Positions 1-10,900 of a DNA stretch of 64,000 nucleotides are shown piece after piece. This stretch comes from Isochrysis galbana (lineage: Eukaryota; Haptophyta; Isochrysidales; Isochrysidaceae). The notes beneath the pieces were generated by a model. The model did no database searches and was not told the origin of the DNA. It was given only the letters and a program-made list of their open reading frames with translations. Every line of letters begins with the position of its first letter. Position 1 is the stretch's first letter. Both the position numbers and the translations under genes were made by a program. The stretch spans positions 7,812,001-7,876,000 of the forward strand of contig CM030932.1 in assembly GCA_018136815.1 (NCBI GenBank), given 5' to 3'.

Positions 1-3
1 TTG

Positions 4-50
4 TTTAATCCTAGTGCTGCGGGACCGAAGCCCACGACGGCAACGGAGCT
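4..50 (+). repeat. Dispersed repeat end, also at 49282 and 55457
   Basis: About 45 bases match 49282-49327 closely, including the shared string GACGGCAACGGAG. A shorter version with the core CCTAATGCTG starts at 55457. The sequence that follows differs at each place, so this looks like the end of a dispersed repeat. No coding signal is seen in 1-480 beyond a short open frame. Confidence 0.5.
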
Positions 51-552
51 TGGCTCCGGCCAGAGTTTCGATCCGAAACCACCCTTATTTCGATTCGAAA
101 TTTCGATGAGGTTGGAGCAAATTTCGAGCTTCGAGGGGTCTAATTTCGGCCTGATTTCGAATCGGAATTTGCTTAAGCGTCGCCGCGGCGGGCCCCAATG
201 CCAATGCGTTGCCGCGCGGCATGTGGCCTCGTGGACAGTGGACGAGGGTACAGATAGGATAATGAGATGGATCTAGAATAAAGACCTATATCTCGTTGAT
301 CTCGGATTCACTGATGCTCTAATGCGTGCCAATTACACCAAGACCACACCACAAGGCTAGAGGCTCTAGTAGAGGTGGAGAGGTGGGGACAGTAAAAATC
401 GGGTTCCTGGGCCGCCTTTCTTGTGCGTGCCTGGCTGTGTGTGTTCGGCGTAGTAAGCCCTCTTACTAGGGTAGTGAATCTCACTAGTGTGGATTCTAGA
501 ACGGGTATGTAGTGGTATTCGTATGACTCGAACTCTACTCTATAGAAGTCTC

Positions 553-1660
553 TTACTTATTATGTATTTCCACGCAATGATAGGCGGCGGCGGCGGAGGA
601 GGAGGTGCCGTCGACGTCGGTGGAGGCGGTGGCGGTGCTGTTGTCGGCGGCGGCGTCGGGTGGCGGGTGGGGAATCGGGGAGGGTTGGGTGGATTGGAGG
701 TAGAAGAGGTGGTGTGCTATGGCGGCGGCGAGTGATGAGTCGGCGGCGAGTGGGTAGGGATGGGCGATGGCGAGCGCGGGAGGGAAGGGGGGTGGTCGGG
801 TGGAGTTGCTGAGGGGCGTGTGTCGGAAGGTGGGGAAGGGTGTGGTAGGTGGGTGAAGGCAAGGGAAGGGAGATGGGTATGGGGGGGTGGTGATTGTAGA
901 GGTGGAGCGGTGACGGGGATGGGACGGCGCCCGGCGGAAGCCGGTAGAGGTTGGAGTCAATGAGAGGGGGGTGGCCGGGCGAGGAGTGCGAGGAGGGGTG
1001 ATGGGGTTGGTTCGGCTGGGGCAGATTGGTGAAGGTATGCTGGGGGTTTGGCAGAGGGGGGAAAAGGTGGGTAGTGGGGAGGGCAGGGACGGCGGTGAGG
1101 GCGTCGGGCGGGTCGAGAGGTGAGGGCTTGGGGCTTGGGCGTGGCAAAAGGCGGGAGAGGGGAGTAGAACGCTGGCTGTGCGGGTGTGGCGGTGGTATCG
1201 GTGTGTTGTGGCCAGTGTGGCTGTGGTTGTGTGGATTGTGGGTAGACCATGTGAGATGGCTGGTGAGAGCTGGGTGAGGCGGATGGGGCTGGAGGAGCGG
1301 CGGTGGTGGGGATGCGAGGAGTGAGGAGAGGATGGGAGGGTGAGGAAGGCACCCCTCCGCTACCATGTTGTGGATCGTGTGGAGCTGTGGCTGTGGTACG
1401 ACTGGGTGTGAGTGGAGGATGGACTGTAACATGAAGTGTATGGCCCGAATGAGGCATGGAGGGAGGACAATGGGGAGCCGGGGAAGCGTGCGGGGACGGG
1501 GCCGAAGACATGGGCGCGCTCTCAGCCATCACGGGGCACAGCAGCACGGGGACGGGGACGGAGGATGGACGAGGGGGCACAGGGGGCGCTCGAGCGGTGG
1601 CGCAGAGCGTAGTCAAGACACGGAGGGAAAACGTCACGCGCGGGGGGGGAGCGGGAAAGA
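553..1660 (-). other. Low-complexity G-rich tract with long Pro-rich open frames
   Basis: The plus strand is strongly G-rich with GGC, GGT and GGA runs. The minus strand is therefore open over hundreds of codons in three frames, giving Pro/Ser/His-rich translations (for example 1637-957 and 1432-560). Long open frames are expected from such base skew alone. A real Pro-rich gene cannot be excluded, because the frame starting near 1540 resembles the N-termini of LINE ORF1-like proteins elsewhere in the window, but I see no domain or clear splice pattern. Bases 1660-2600 also hold no supported gene. Confidence 0.3.
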
Positions 1661-2392
1661 ACTAGACAAAAGGGGGCCGGAAACTCAAGGAAGCACTCGG
1701 GGAGAGACGGGAGGGGAGAGAAGGGGGAGGGCTTCCGCGGGGGAGCCGGGGAGAGGGGAGGAGAAGGAAGGGGGGGGGCGGACCGATACGGGACGATACG
1801 GGGAGAAGGGAGCTGGGGCGCGGCGACGGAGAGGGAGTCGCGCGGGAAGACCTAAAATTGGAACGTACGAGGGGGAAGTGTACAAGGCCCCCCCCCCTTT
1901 ACCCGCGACAGCCACAAATTTTTCTTTTACCGTTTGAACCATTGACCATTGCGTTGGCAGCGGCGCAATGGCCGTTGGTGCAATGCTGCATGGCACGCGT
2001 ATCCTCATTTTCGCACAAACTCGCTTCTTCCACCTGAGCTTGCACCTAATCGGATCGTTGCGGACGATAGATGCGATCACATCAGTCACGTGTGTGTGGG
2101 GTGTAGCACGAAACACACTACACACGCTACCACCAAAGAGAACAACCACAACAAAATCCTTTTCGGTTGCAGCTAGGATTCCTGAGAGCTTCCCTTCTTG
2201 ACTGAATCGAGTATGGTGGGTGAAGGGGTCACCCACTCTCAACACTTCTTGGCAGAGCAAAGGCGAGCACTCCCAGTATTGGAGTCACACAAGCACCGAC
2301 AGACATTCATAGGCAAATGCGCATGGTTCCCGGACCTACAACGCGATCGGCTCGCAATTCATGTCGACCGCCTCTAGAAGTGTGAACGTTTC

Positions 2393-2656
2393 GTGGCAGG
2401 TGTCGTGTGGCATCCGTGCATCTCCTCAACAAAGCAGTCAAATGCCAGCCCCGCAAAAGCGGAATCAGTTGCGATTGTCGTGGCTTGCTGGCCAATGGTA
2501 CAAACCGCTCGTGCTGTTACAGGATTTCCAAAATGCGGATTCCTTAGCTTGGGAGCAGCCTTAATGGATCCGGTGGAAGCAATTCGAGATGACCCGGAGG
2601 CCCTCTTGCACTACACCAAGTTCAAAGAACAAAGCGGGACAGGTCCGACTTCTTAG
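2393..2656 (+). CDS. Possible terminal exon of an unknown gene, convergent with hslU
   Basis: The plus frame ends in a plausible coding stretch (..[19 protein letters not shown]..) that stops at 2656, overlapping the hslU stop by 35 bases tail to tail. A splice-acceptor-like CAG lies near 2520. No family is recognised and upstream exons were not found. It may be a chance open frame opposite hslU. Confidence 0.2.
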   Translation: MAGVVWHPCISSTKQSNASPAKAESVAIVVACWPMVQTARAVTGFPKCGFLSLGAALMDPVEAIRDDPEALLHYTKFKEQSGTGPTS

Positions 2657-3158
2657 CAAGTTCTCCCACCTGAGGCCCGTGCATATCGGAATGCGATGAA
2701 ATTGAATGCAGTTGGCGGTGGTGGCCGCGGTGAGATGGAACGAGTTCCACACATCCTCTCCCCATGAGAAAGGCCCTCACTGCAATCCCCACCCCTTTCA
2801 CCATGCTGACGTGGAGAGCCTGCGCCAATGCCCATGTGGTTGAGTTTATGTGATTGCTCACCCTTTCTTGCACAGTCTCAGCATCGATGACAACCTTTTC
2901 ACCAGCACGGTCCGTAGCCGAGAAGGAGAGGTCCTCCATCAACCTCTCAATGATGGTGTGAAGTCGGCGAGCACCGATATTTTCGACCTCACGATTGATC
3001 TGTGGGAGTGAGGACAACACCATCAGTGCATCATGCTGCGAGGGCCATACACAGCTACCAAGGGTGTGGGTGGGCTATAAAGGCGTACCTGAGTGGCAAG
3101 CTTCGCCATGCGCCACTTGGCGTCGTCCGTAATCTCAAGCTGTACCCCCTCCGTGAAC
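2622..3158 (-). CDS. hslU: HslU-type ATPase subunit, C-terminal exons (partial)
   Basis: C-terminal end of the AAA+ unfoldase HslU, which unfolds substrates for the HslV peptidase and acts in mitochondria or plastids in eukaryotes. Three exons read in frame on the minus strand: 3158-3089 (enters the N gap), 2999-2862 and 2669-2622, all with phase-0 introns. The middle exon carries the family hallmark [18 protein letters not shown], and the last exon ends in DLSRFVL, like the DLSRFIL end of bacterial HslU that docks in HslV. The Walker A, Walker B and I-domain exons would lie beyond the gap and are not seen. The last exon overlaps a short open frame on the plus strand (2393-2656). Confidence 0.9.
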
Positions 3159-3258
3159 NNNNNNNNNNNNNNNNNNNNNNNNNNNNNNNNNNNNNNNNNN
3201 NNNNNNNNNNNNNNNNNNNNNNNNNNNNNNNNNNNNNNNNNNNNNNNNNNNNNNNNNN
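3159..3258. other. Assembly gap of 100 N
   Basis: Exactly 100 N, a usual placeholder for a gap of unknown size. It interrupts hslU. The sequence on its right side is a dispersed repeat, so the repeat may have caused the gap. Confidence 1.
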
Positions 3259-3380
3259 CAACCAGGCCCAAGGTAGTGCACTTGGGCCGGGCCCCTGAAA
3301 CCGAAGAAAAGGGAATAAAGGGGGGAAGGTGAAGAGTGCGACGGAAGGGATGCAAGGGCGATGTCGGTGGAGAGATTGAG
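3259..3380. repeat. Dispersed repeat family (three copies)
   Basis: Shares the order AAGGTAGTGCAC, then CCCCTGAAA, then a G/A-rich stretch, then CAAGGGCGATGT with 42868-42965 and 48178-48300. In the minus reading, the two better copies share the peptide string CTTLGL. At 42.9 kb it lies directly downstream of the cystine-knot ORF. Confidence 0.6.
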
Positions 3381-3407
3381 GTTGCCTAGTAGCTAGTAGG
3401 TGTTAGT

Positions 3408-3530
3408 TAGCCCCGAGAGGGTGCAACCTCAGGTTTGGTTGTTTTTTTGGCAACTACCCCCATGTGGACGGTATAAGTGCGACCCCCTCGTTAAAGTACA
3501 AAAGGCTACAGGATCACGAGGCGACACGCC
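3408..3530 (-). promoter_or_regulatory. Conserved 3' block downstream of a small membrane gene
   Basis: On the minus strand, beginning about 80 bases after the stop of the 3891-3607 gene, lies GTACTTTAACGAGGGGGTC, then an ACTTATACC element, an A-run, and ACCAAACCTGAGGTTGCAC. The same order with close spacing follows the unrelated gene ending at 13430 (13460-13575). The last part recurs at 37080-37110. Conserved noncoding sequence after two different genes suggests a 3'-end, recombination or packaging signal, but the role is unknown. Confidence 0.6.
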
Positions 3531-3606
3531 TACCCCCACCGCCTCTTCCGCCTTTAGCTTATTTCATCCTCCGCCTTTTTCGCCTTCAGACGTGGAGTGT
3601 TCATTT

Positions 3607-3891
3607 TTATTTGCGCGCGGCTAACTTTGCTTCCGCTTCCGGGGTTAGCCGCATCTGGTCTGTTTTGGAAAAGCGCCACACCTTTACTTTCCACAATACA
3701 AAGAAGAGAAGCAGGGTTAGTTCGACTCCCACTCCAGCTCCAACGCCGACTCTTGTAACACCCATCGCCCCGAATGCAAGTATGATTGATGCCAAGGTGA
3801 TTGAGATGAACATGCCAAAGATGGGAGCTCTCATTCTCTTTAGTTGCTCCACCTCATATTCACCATTCTTATGATACACGTATATCCACAT
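3607..3891 (-). CDS. Small two-TM membrane protein
   Basis: A 94-residue protein with a charged N-terminus (..YHKNGEYEVEQLKRM) and two hydrophobic segments, roughly residues 23-45 and 52-69. It has a basic, Ala-rich tail. No family is recognised. The start is the ATG at 3891; the upstream flank is A/T-rich. It is followed by the conserved 3' block at 3530-3408, also found after the membrane-protein gene ending at 13430. That shared flank suggests it belongs to the same mobile or virus-like gene pool. Confidence 0.5.
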   Translation of the reverse strand: MWIYVYHKNGEYEVEQLKRMRAPIFGMFISITLASIILAFGAMGVTRVGVGAGVGVELTLLLFFVLWKVKVWRFSKTDQMRLTPEAEAKLAARK

Positions 3892-4370
3892 GGCGTGCCC
3901 TTCTTTATCTTTATGTGCAACAAAAAAAGGTTGAACATGTCACTTTGGTCCCCGGCCGCTCATGCGGCAAGCACACACACGCTCGACCGCCAAGTGCAGC
4001 CTTGCTTGCACTTGTCATACTTGCGCTGCGAAAATAACACCATGTCCACCAGGAATTTGGCGTTGGCCTTGGCAACCCCTGGCGCCGTGGCGACCATCAT
4101 CTCGCGCATCTTGCATCTTGTCCGAGTAGCTAGTTACTTGGCCCTTGGTGGGAAAGTGGCAAATGCTAGGAGTGGCAAGGCACAGCGCAACGTATTGTAC
4201 GGCGTGTATGACCGAGGTGTCGTTCCGTCAATTGTGGGGCATCAGCATCAGTCGAATTGAGCGATCAAATGTCCATGGTTATGTATACAGCAGTATTTTA
4301 AAATTAAATGAAGACTAGCCGTGCGTGGGCATAACAACTTTTTTCTCTGCTTTTCCCCGCGGTGCATGTT
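3892..4370. other. No supported gene; end of a MITE-like repeat near 4205-4290
   Basis: Bases 4205-4290 match the CGTTCCGTC-ended repeat family (see 22519-22715). A 72-codon frame at 4041-4260 runs into that repeat and is not convincing. Confidence 0.4.
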
Positions 4371-4628
4371 CCCCCGCGGGGACGCCGTGCGTGCGCATGC
4401 CAACGCTTTTCCTCTGCGTTTCCTCTAAGGCCGACAACTACATAAACATGAACATGCAGTTTAATAAATATTGCTCACGGAGCACCTGTGATGACTTGCA
4501 ATCACATTGTGCACGCCGTGCATGGGCACGGCGCGATGTGCATCGGTCCCCCCGCGGAGACGCCGTGCGTGCGCATGCCAATTTTTTCCCTCTGCGTACC
4601 CTCTAAGGCCCACAACTACGTAAACGTA
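4371..4628 (+). repeat. Imperfect direct duplication, 178-base period
   Basis: About 80 bases at 4371-4450 recur at 4549-4628, both containing ACGCCGTGCGTGCGCATGCC and then CCTCTAAGGCC. The interval between them is unrelated. A local segmental duplication; no coding role is seen. Confidence 0.65.
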
Positions 4629-4829
4629 CTGGAGCTCAGTCAGCACACTGGTATTCACCGAGGACGGGAAAGGCAGACTGAAGATGAGCACAAACCTAAG
4701 CCTCGTGGCAAAAGTGTTTGGCCTCGCCGAGAGACTCGCCTAAAGACGAGGCGCAACTCCCTCACCGATCACCGAATAACTCTCTCACGCAAGTCCGCCA
4801 CAGGCAAGGGGTAACACACCAAAATAAAG

Positions 4830-5085
4830 GCACCCGCGTCAAAATAGCAAAGAGACAGGCCAGTCAGCGGCACAGGAGGAGGACGAGAACATACCGCTGG
4901 GGGCAGGTGCAGGTGCACTCCGCCCAACCCAGCCCCCCCCCGCAATCTGAGCCCCTAAGTAGAGCACGAGCGGAGTTGCCGCAAGGCGGGAAGCGGGAAG
5001 TGAGGGAGAGGAAGGGATCTGGGCGTGGCTACAGTAGCGGTACCTATAGCCAGGCGCGAGGCGAGAATGTTTAAAGTTTTTTTAC
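4830..5085 (-). repeat. Dispersed ~250-base repeat, copy in minus orientation
   Basis: The same family occurs at 52240-52470 (+), 54150-54350 (+) and 54365-54582 (-). Shared marks are a CCCCTAAGTAGAGCACGAG core (minus sense), a GCCGCAAGG string, and an end of type GCGAGGCGAGAAT followed by a T-run. Unrelated flanks support a mobile repeat. Confidence 0.7.
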
Positions 5086-5104
5086 AGCCTAACCCGCGAA
5101 CTAA

Positions 5105-5255
5105 GAGGAAAGGTCGTCTACTCTACTCTCTAGAGCACTCTACTCTACTCTACTCTACTCTAGAGTACGACTCTAGAGTAGAGTAGTCTACTCTAGATAG
5201 TAGAGGAGAGCTGGAGTAGAGTACTCTACTCTACTCTAGATACTCTAATCTGTTT
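5105..5255. repeat. TACTC/CTAGAG satellite with many short palindromes
   Basis: Composed of CTACT pentamers and CTCTAGAGTAG-like palindromes in both orientations. It ends about 90 bases before the start codon of the EF-hand protein. It could form hairpins; a promoter effect is possible but unproven. Confidence 0.7.
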
Positions 5256-5347
5256 ATCTAAGGAATGTATTCCCTGCGCCCCTCGGCGGGCGGTGCCCCC
5301 TTGCCCACGAGCGCGAGGGGGAAAGAGAGGGGGCGGGGCCACTCGCC

Positions 5348-7554
5348 ATGCGTGGCGTCCGCAGGCTTGCGCTGCTCACGTGGACGTTCGCGGCGACCGC
5401 GGCGACGACACCACACCACTGTCTACAAGATGTGCTCGACCACTTCGACTTGCTCGACCGCGACCGCGATGGGGCGCTATCAAGGCAAGAGCTGCGAAGC
5501 GCCCTAAAGGCAGTGACAGTTGACAGGCTTGACAGCCTCTTCACAGGCGAGTATGAGGACATGAAGCATCCTGGTTGCCCGCGCAGCATCAACGGAACCG
5601 CGCCCCTTGCCACTCTTAGTGGCATTGATGAAGATGGTGCCTCGTGGTCTGTCAGCGCGCAGATCTCGCAAAAGAGCATCCAGGCCGACTTTGCGCCCAA
5701 GGGAGGGACGACAAGCCTCAAAGGCAATTGGACGGGCAAGGGGATTGAATGGGCTGACGGCAACACGTGGATAGCTCGCCATGGCCCTGCGCCTGGATGC
5801 CGACTGAATAGGGACGCGCCGATAGCCTCGTCAATCATGGTTGCTCCTAATACTGCCCTCCCAGCTAACATGGATGTTGCGATGGCAGTGCCAGTAGCTG
5901 CCGTTGCAGCGGATGTGAGCCAAACTGTTGGAGTGCCCACCACAGCTCCAACGAGCGTGTCTACCCTCGCAACGATGGTCTTCTCGCCTCCGCCACCCTC
6001 TGCACCGCCGCCACTCGTGTCGCCACCTAGATATCCCTCACCCTCGCCCTCACCCTCACCCTCGCCCTCGCCTTCGCCCTTGTCGCCACCGCCCCCACCT
6101 CCACCGCCTCCGCCAGCTTCGCCACCGCCCACTGTAATGACATCGCCACCGCCGCCGCCACCGCCACCGCCACCGGCGCGGCTGCCGCCACGAGCTGTAG
6201 CCATGGTCAGCGTGTCACCGCCACCGCCAGCTGTGGCCAGCACTACCACTTCTATTCGTGAGTTGCTCATCACAGTCCCTGCTGGCGTGTCACCGGGACA
6301 GCAGCTTATCGTGACGAACCCATTTGGTGGAAAGCTGCAGATCACGGTACCATCAGGCGTTTCTCCCGGCCAGCAGCTTCGGGTGCAGGTTCGAGTTCCC
6401 GTAACGGCACCAACGTCGGTGGCTGCAGTCCACCCGCCGCCACCGCCACCACCGCCACCACCAGTGGTTGGCTTGCTAGCACAAATGGAGTCGGATCCAA
6501 TTACTGAAGGAAAGAGGTTGGTGGGCAGAGGCGCTGGGAAGCGGCGAGACAGAGGAGGTGAGATTTCGCAGCTAAGCACGGTAGCACCAAGGGAAAGCGA
6601 GGGGGCGTCCTATGCGCCACCTCCGCCGCCGCCACCGCCACCTGCGTCACCGCCTCCAATTTCATTAACGTTGACATCAACAAGCCAGTCGCATATTGAC
6701 GACGGATCGGCCGACGAGGTGCGCAGAGTACGTGATACGCCCCCAAAGCCTACGTGTTCCCATGCAAAGAGCGTGTCTCCCTCACAAGCAGCACGTGGGA
6801 CATCCACGAAAGATTCCCCATATGTCAATGTCCTTGCTGCACATGTGCCGCACAACGCTCCTAGCCGCCCATCACCCAGGGTGTTTCCTAGCCCATCACC
6901 CAGGGTGATGCTATTTCTGTCCACCTACCGGACTCACTTGCGATCGTAAATTCACAACGGGAATTTTCATTACATTCACAGATGCGTCATTCTCGTCTTC
7001 GGCAGGCGAGACGAGGCAAACGACGTGGCAAGCGGCAGGGCGACTTGAATGCGACGACAGACACATCCTCATCGCCGGCCGATAACAACGGCGCTTCTCA
7101 AAACAGTGCACAATCGGCTGCGGTTGGGCCCACGACGGCCGGCACGGATGAATCCCGCCCAGCTGCTGCTGTATCAAATTACGTGGGTATTTCTCCTAGC
7201 TCTAGTTCTCAGCCCGACACGCCACAAGCAATGTCCGCGCCAAATCACACCAGCGCTACTTCCACAGCTTCAGCGCCCAATGTTGCACCGGCGGGAGATT
7301 TTCCTACTGGAAGCCCTGAACGTGCAGCTCAGCTAATGCCTCCTAGCTCGGATAAAGCTGCCGCGCCCGCAGAGATTGTGCCGCCACCTAATGCTGCCAC
7401 AACTGATGGCGCCCGGGTGGATGCCGCGGAGGGAGTCAATGATTCGGCCAATGCAATGCTTGATGATGGATTTGGGCGCAGCGCACGGAATGGTGGTCGC
7501 CGCGGAGGAGGCAAGGGACGTGGACGTCGTGCTATCGGGGAGACTGTAGCGTAA
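5348..7554 (+). CDS. Secreted EF-hand protein with Pro-rich wall-type repeats
   Basis: Starts with a signal-peptide-like hydrophobic N-terminus (residues 1-22), then one canonical EF-hand loop at residues 37-48 (DRDRDGALSRQE), predicted to bind calcium. A Gly/Trp-containing domain follows, then Ser-Pro and polyproline tracts, then two tandem copies of a VPxGVSPGQQL motif (about residues 305-345), and more polyproline. The first open frame stops at 6949. I infer an intron at 6905-6981 (donor after AGG, acceptor CACAG) joining a Ser/Ala-rich, basic-ended exon 6982-7554; this gives 709 residues. If not spliced, 6982-7554 is a separate unknown ORF. Probable extracellular or cell-surface role. Confidence 0.65.
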
Positions 7555-8138
7555 CGCTGGCGTGCAGTCCCTTGCGGCTCATAGGATGACGTGCACCAGG
7601 TGGTCCAGGTGGTCCCTCCGTCATCATCTATTAGTATTGCTGGACGTTCGTGGTTCAAACCTTGTGTGCTCACCCGGCGCGCAACGACACAATTGAGAGG
7701 CTCTAGAAGCTACGAAAAGAGAGAGATTGTTGGAGAGAGAAAGACGACGGCCCTTTCGCTATCGTAATGATGACGAGTGATGTGCCGGGTGGCGGGGAAG
7801 CTTTCTGGTGACCCCCTCCCCTCCCTCCCATGGGAAGCCGAATTCTCATAATAATTTTAAATATAATATTTGTAGTAATAGTATATCCTAGCAAACCCAG
7901 AAGGTGAAACTTGAGGTCCAGTTTATTTCAACCCCCCCCCCCACACACACATTCAATATAAAGGTATAGGAGTACCCGCATTTTGGATTTTGGAGAGTGG
8001 GGCGGCGACTTGTCACCCCTCATTTCGCAGGGGGCGCCTTCTCGGTCGGCGATCTGCGATCTGTGAACTATTTTTATCTTCCACTCCTCATTTTACATAA
8101 ATCTGTGTGAAGGTGTAACCTGAAGCTGAGGTTCAGAT
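7555..8138. other. No gene seen; C-run and A/T-rich spacer
   Basis: Contains a C-run followed by CA repeats near 7930-7950 and two related short strings around 7900-7925 and 8110-8130 (GGTGAAACTTGAGGT and GGTGTAACCTGAAGC). No coding signal. Confidence 0.4.
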
Positions 8139-8396
8139 TCACCCCAGCCCCCCCAATTTCAGCCTCGACTCGCCACCCCTCAAAAGCGGCTCCCGTCTAC
8201 TGAGATGGGCTTGCGGAACCTCAGCATGCCTCTGGACGAGTAGTAAGTAAGCCGTCACGAGGATGATCCATGCCCATGCAAGAAAAGCTGCCGGAAATGT
8301 GGCAAACATACCGAGGCCAAATGTCACAAGTAGTGCGATCAAGAGGATGGGCACGGCGACAAAGAGGAATACGGTCAAGTTGTTGATTTTTTTCAT
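8139..8396 (-). CDS. Small two-TM membrane protein
   Basis: An 85-residue frame from the ATG at 8396. Residues 6-30 and 36-55 are strongly hydrophobic; the tail is Arg-rich and polar. No family is recognised. The longer open frame upstream of this ATG has atypical composition and was not used. It resembles the 3891-3607 protein in layout but not in sequence. It may be a real single-exon gene or a terminal exon. Confidence 0.4.
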   Translation of the reverse strand: MKKINNLTVFLFVAVPILLIALLVTFGLGMFATFPAAFLAWAWIILVTAYLLLVQRHAEVPQAHLSRREPLLRGGESRLKLGGLG

Positions 8397-9845
8397 TTGC
8401 CATTGTCCAGCTCGTACATTGGCCCCGAAAGAAAGGGAAAGGAAGAACGAATGGCACGCGCCTCGCGTCTCGTGTCTTGTTTTGTCGCCCCTTGCTCGTC
8501 GCTTGTCTAGAAGGTCTCTCCGCACATCGCCTTCTTCCCCCGCGGGAGTTTGGATCTCTCCTCGACCCTCCGCGTTGGCTTCAGCGGACGAGTTTCACTT
8601 TAACGATAGTTCGAACGAACAACCCTTCGTTGACGTAGTTTTGCGCTCTCTTTCCGTATTTCTTCGCGCACGACGAGCGATCGCGACCTCAGCCTTCGCC
8701 GTGCGGGAGGGGTTTCTTTATCGTATGATTCCGGAGTGTGTACGTCAGTCTTCTGAGCCCAAGGTCTTTGGTTTTTGGGGTTTTCGTGAGTGTTTTTGTA
8801 GCAACTTCGTCGAGTCCCACCGTGCACCGTGCACCGTGTTCCCAAGCAAGCGAGTCCCTCCCCCCCCCCCCGAGTTCCCGAGTCTATACCCCGAGTCAAC
8901 GAGTCAATACAAGTCAAGCACGCGCTTGAGCCACCCCCAGTCGCCTGCCACCACCCCCCACAAGCCTCCTTCCGCACTTCCGCGCCCTCCGTGCGTCGTG
9001 CGTCGTGCGTCGATCGATCGCCATGCCCGGCTAGTCACTAGTCACTCGCCCAAGGAAAGCTCCATGAGCGCTCCCCGCAAGAACCGCGTTCCGCGCTAGC
9101 TGCCGGCGCGCCCTCGCAGGCAATCTCCAAAGAGTGAGATCAGCCTTGCTCTGACAGCCAAAAGCCCAGGGTTAGGCCAAAACATCACCAAATGCTTGTG
9201 TTTACACGTGGGCAATTCCGTCCTACATTGTAGGACTGGTCTTACGTCTTACAAAGCTGGGTGGGTACCTTTATCCGTCACGCGTAAAGTTAGTTAGGGC
9301 ATCCAAAGTCTCGGAAATGGTATTGGTGGCGGGGCATCGTGCTAGGTGGGTGGAGGGAGGGAGAGATGAGCGAGGTGTTTTCCTTCTGAGTGCGGGTGTG
9401 CTGAGATTGAGAGTTGGGAAGACCTACTCTCAATCAATCACAATCACAATCGCACCCTCTTCGGGCCCTCAAGACTCATCTCTTAAACTATGTGTACGGC
9501 ACACACGTGCACATATACATTGCGAGCATATTCATATGTCATCGTGTAATACGCCCCGTACATCGCCTACGCTGCATGCAAGGCGCACGGCTGCGCTAGG
9601 CTGCGCTACAATATAGTTAACGGTAAGTTTACCAGAACAGGACGGGACGGAGTGAAGAAGGAAGAGATTTGTTGCTGATCAACACCACGCAGGGGGTTGA
9701 CGCATCCGGATGACAACAGCGAGGCTATCCTCGTGAACACAAAGATGAGCGAGGCGCCCAGATGCGCCTGCGAAAAGCACAACCGCGAGGCTTGGCATTT
9801 GAGAGCGCCAATGCCAATGGACATCGCACTAGCAAGTGCAAGAGT
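8397..9845. other. No supported gene
   Basis: Plus-strand frames here (for example 8263-9099) are opposite the small membrane gene or cross a C-run (8863-8872) and GTGCGTC repeats, and show no domain. Nothing further is supported. Confidence 0.4.
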
Positions 9846-10526
9846 CTAGGCGGCAGCTTGCTGTGCTTGAAAGCGCTTTTGGTTCATCACGCGCAAAACC
9901 TGGTCCAAGTGCTGCGATTTGATGGCAGCTGCCTGTCGTACCGAGACGCCCTGCCCCGCCATCAGCTCAATCTTCCGCTTCAGAAAGGCCTGCGCCTCAA
10001 CAACTGACTTTTCAATGTAATATCCTGTCCCCACGTCAATGAGTACAGACTGCACCTGCGTTGTTTCCCCCGGAACGTAGAGTGACGAGGTGATCGGCAC
10101 AAGCATCCGTGTTCCTTCTGGTGTCTTCTCTAGTTCGTCTAGGGCGGCCTTGGAGATATCCACCTTCTTGGTCGAAATCTGCAGTTGCTGATGTGCGCCC
10201 TGGAGTCCCTGCACCTCCTGCATAAACACCAAATTGCAGAGGAAGAGGTGAAATGGGCACGAGATGTGCTGGACACTTGCAAAACCCCGTGTAACCACCC
10301 GCCTGAAATAAGTCGCACGCGCCTAAGAGGACACGGCCTACGTCTGGCTGAAGGGGTAGGAGATGCCATGATCTGTCCTCAGCTCAGTGCGCAGCTGGGC
10401 GGGTGAGCATCTGCAGGGCTTCTTCCGTTGCACCTCTTCCAATGACTTCTTGAGCTGCAAGAGCTGCTCATAGCTCAAAGCCATGAGGCTAATGCCACCC
10501 GTCTCGGACTCCGCCCCCTCTGCCAT
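9846..10526 (-). CDS. PFDN5: Prefoldin alpha-type subunit 5
   Basis: Subunit of the hexameric prefoldin chaperone, which hands unfolded actin and tubulin to the CCT chaperonin in the cytosol. Two exons: 10526-10434 and 10217-9846, phase 0, intron starting GTGCAA and ending TGCAG; 154 residues. The protein has N- and C-terminal helices for the coiled coil and the central hairpin signature LVPITSSLYVPG, followed by VLIDVGTGYYIEKSVVEA, which is diagnostic of this subunit. Length matches the family (about 150). The C-terminus is Gln/Ala-rich. Confidence 0.93.
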
Positions 10527-10849
10527 CTGTTCCTTCTCGTCGCCGCTCTTTCTTATTCCTTTGCTTCAGCGGAGCGGGCGCGCGCGTCCTCGCGCGGCGG
10601 TGCGATGTGAGGCCGTTGGCCGAGAGGGGGGATCCCTGGTAAAGGGAAGAGTAGAAGATACTCTGTAACCAAGTACGATCTAGAAATTAGAGTCTGACAT
10701 CCCATACAGTATGGGTGCACCATTAAGAAGTCGGGGAAAAAGGTCTCTTAGCCTTTCTTATGAGATTCTAAAACTGGGCCCTCCTTCTTATTCGGAGCGG
10801 CGAAGTCGAAGTATTTTTATTTCCTTTTTCTTATCGCCCACCAAAAATA

Positions 10850-10900
10850 GTACTACCTCCGTTCCAAAACTGAAAATTTTTTCAGTTTTCTTTTCACAAC
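10850..10900. repeat. Stowaway-like MITE end
   Basis: TACTACCTCCGTTCCAAAAC begins a block that recurs at 36718-36745 (+) and 48785-48812 (-). The start resembles the CTCCCTCCGT ends of plant Stowaway MITEs, a known Tc1/mariner-related group. A short AAAACTGAAA/TTTCAGTTTT inverted pair follows directly. A matching second end was not located. Confidence 0.5.

Noticed and set aside
560-1637. Long minus-strand open frames as Pro-rich genes
   Set aside because: Several frames are open at once because of base skew; no domain, start context or splice pattern singles one out.
5254-6579. 441-codon minus frame rich in Gly
   Set aside because: It is the antisense of the polyproline-coding EF-hand gene.
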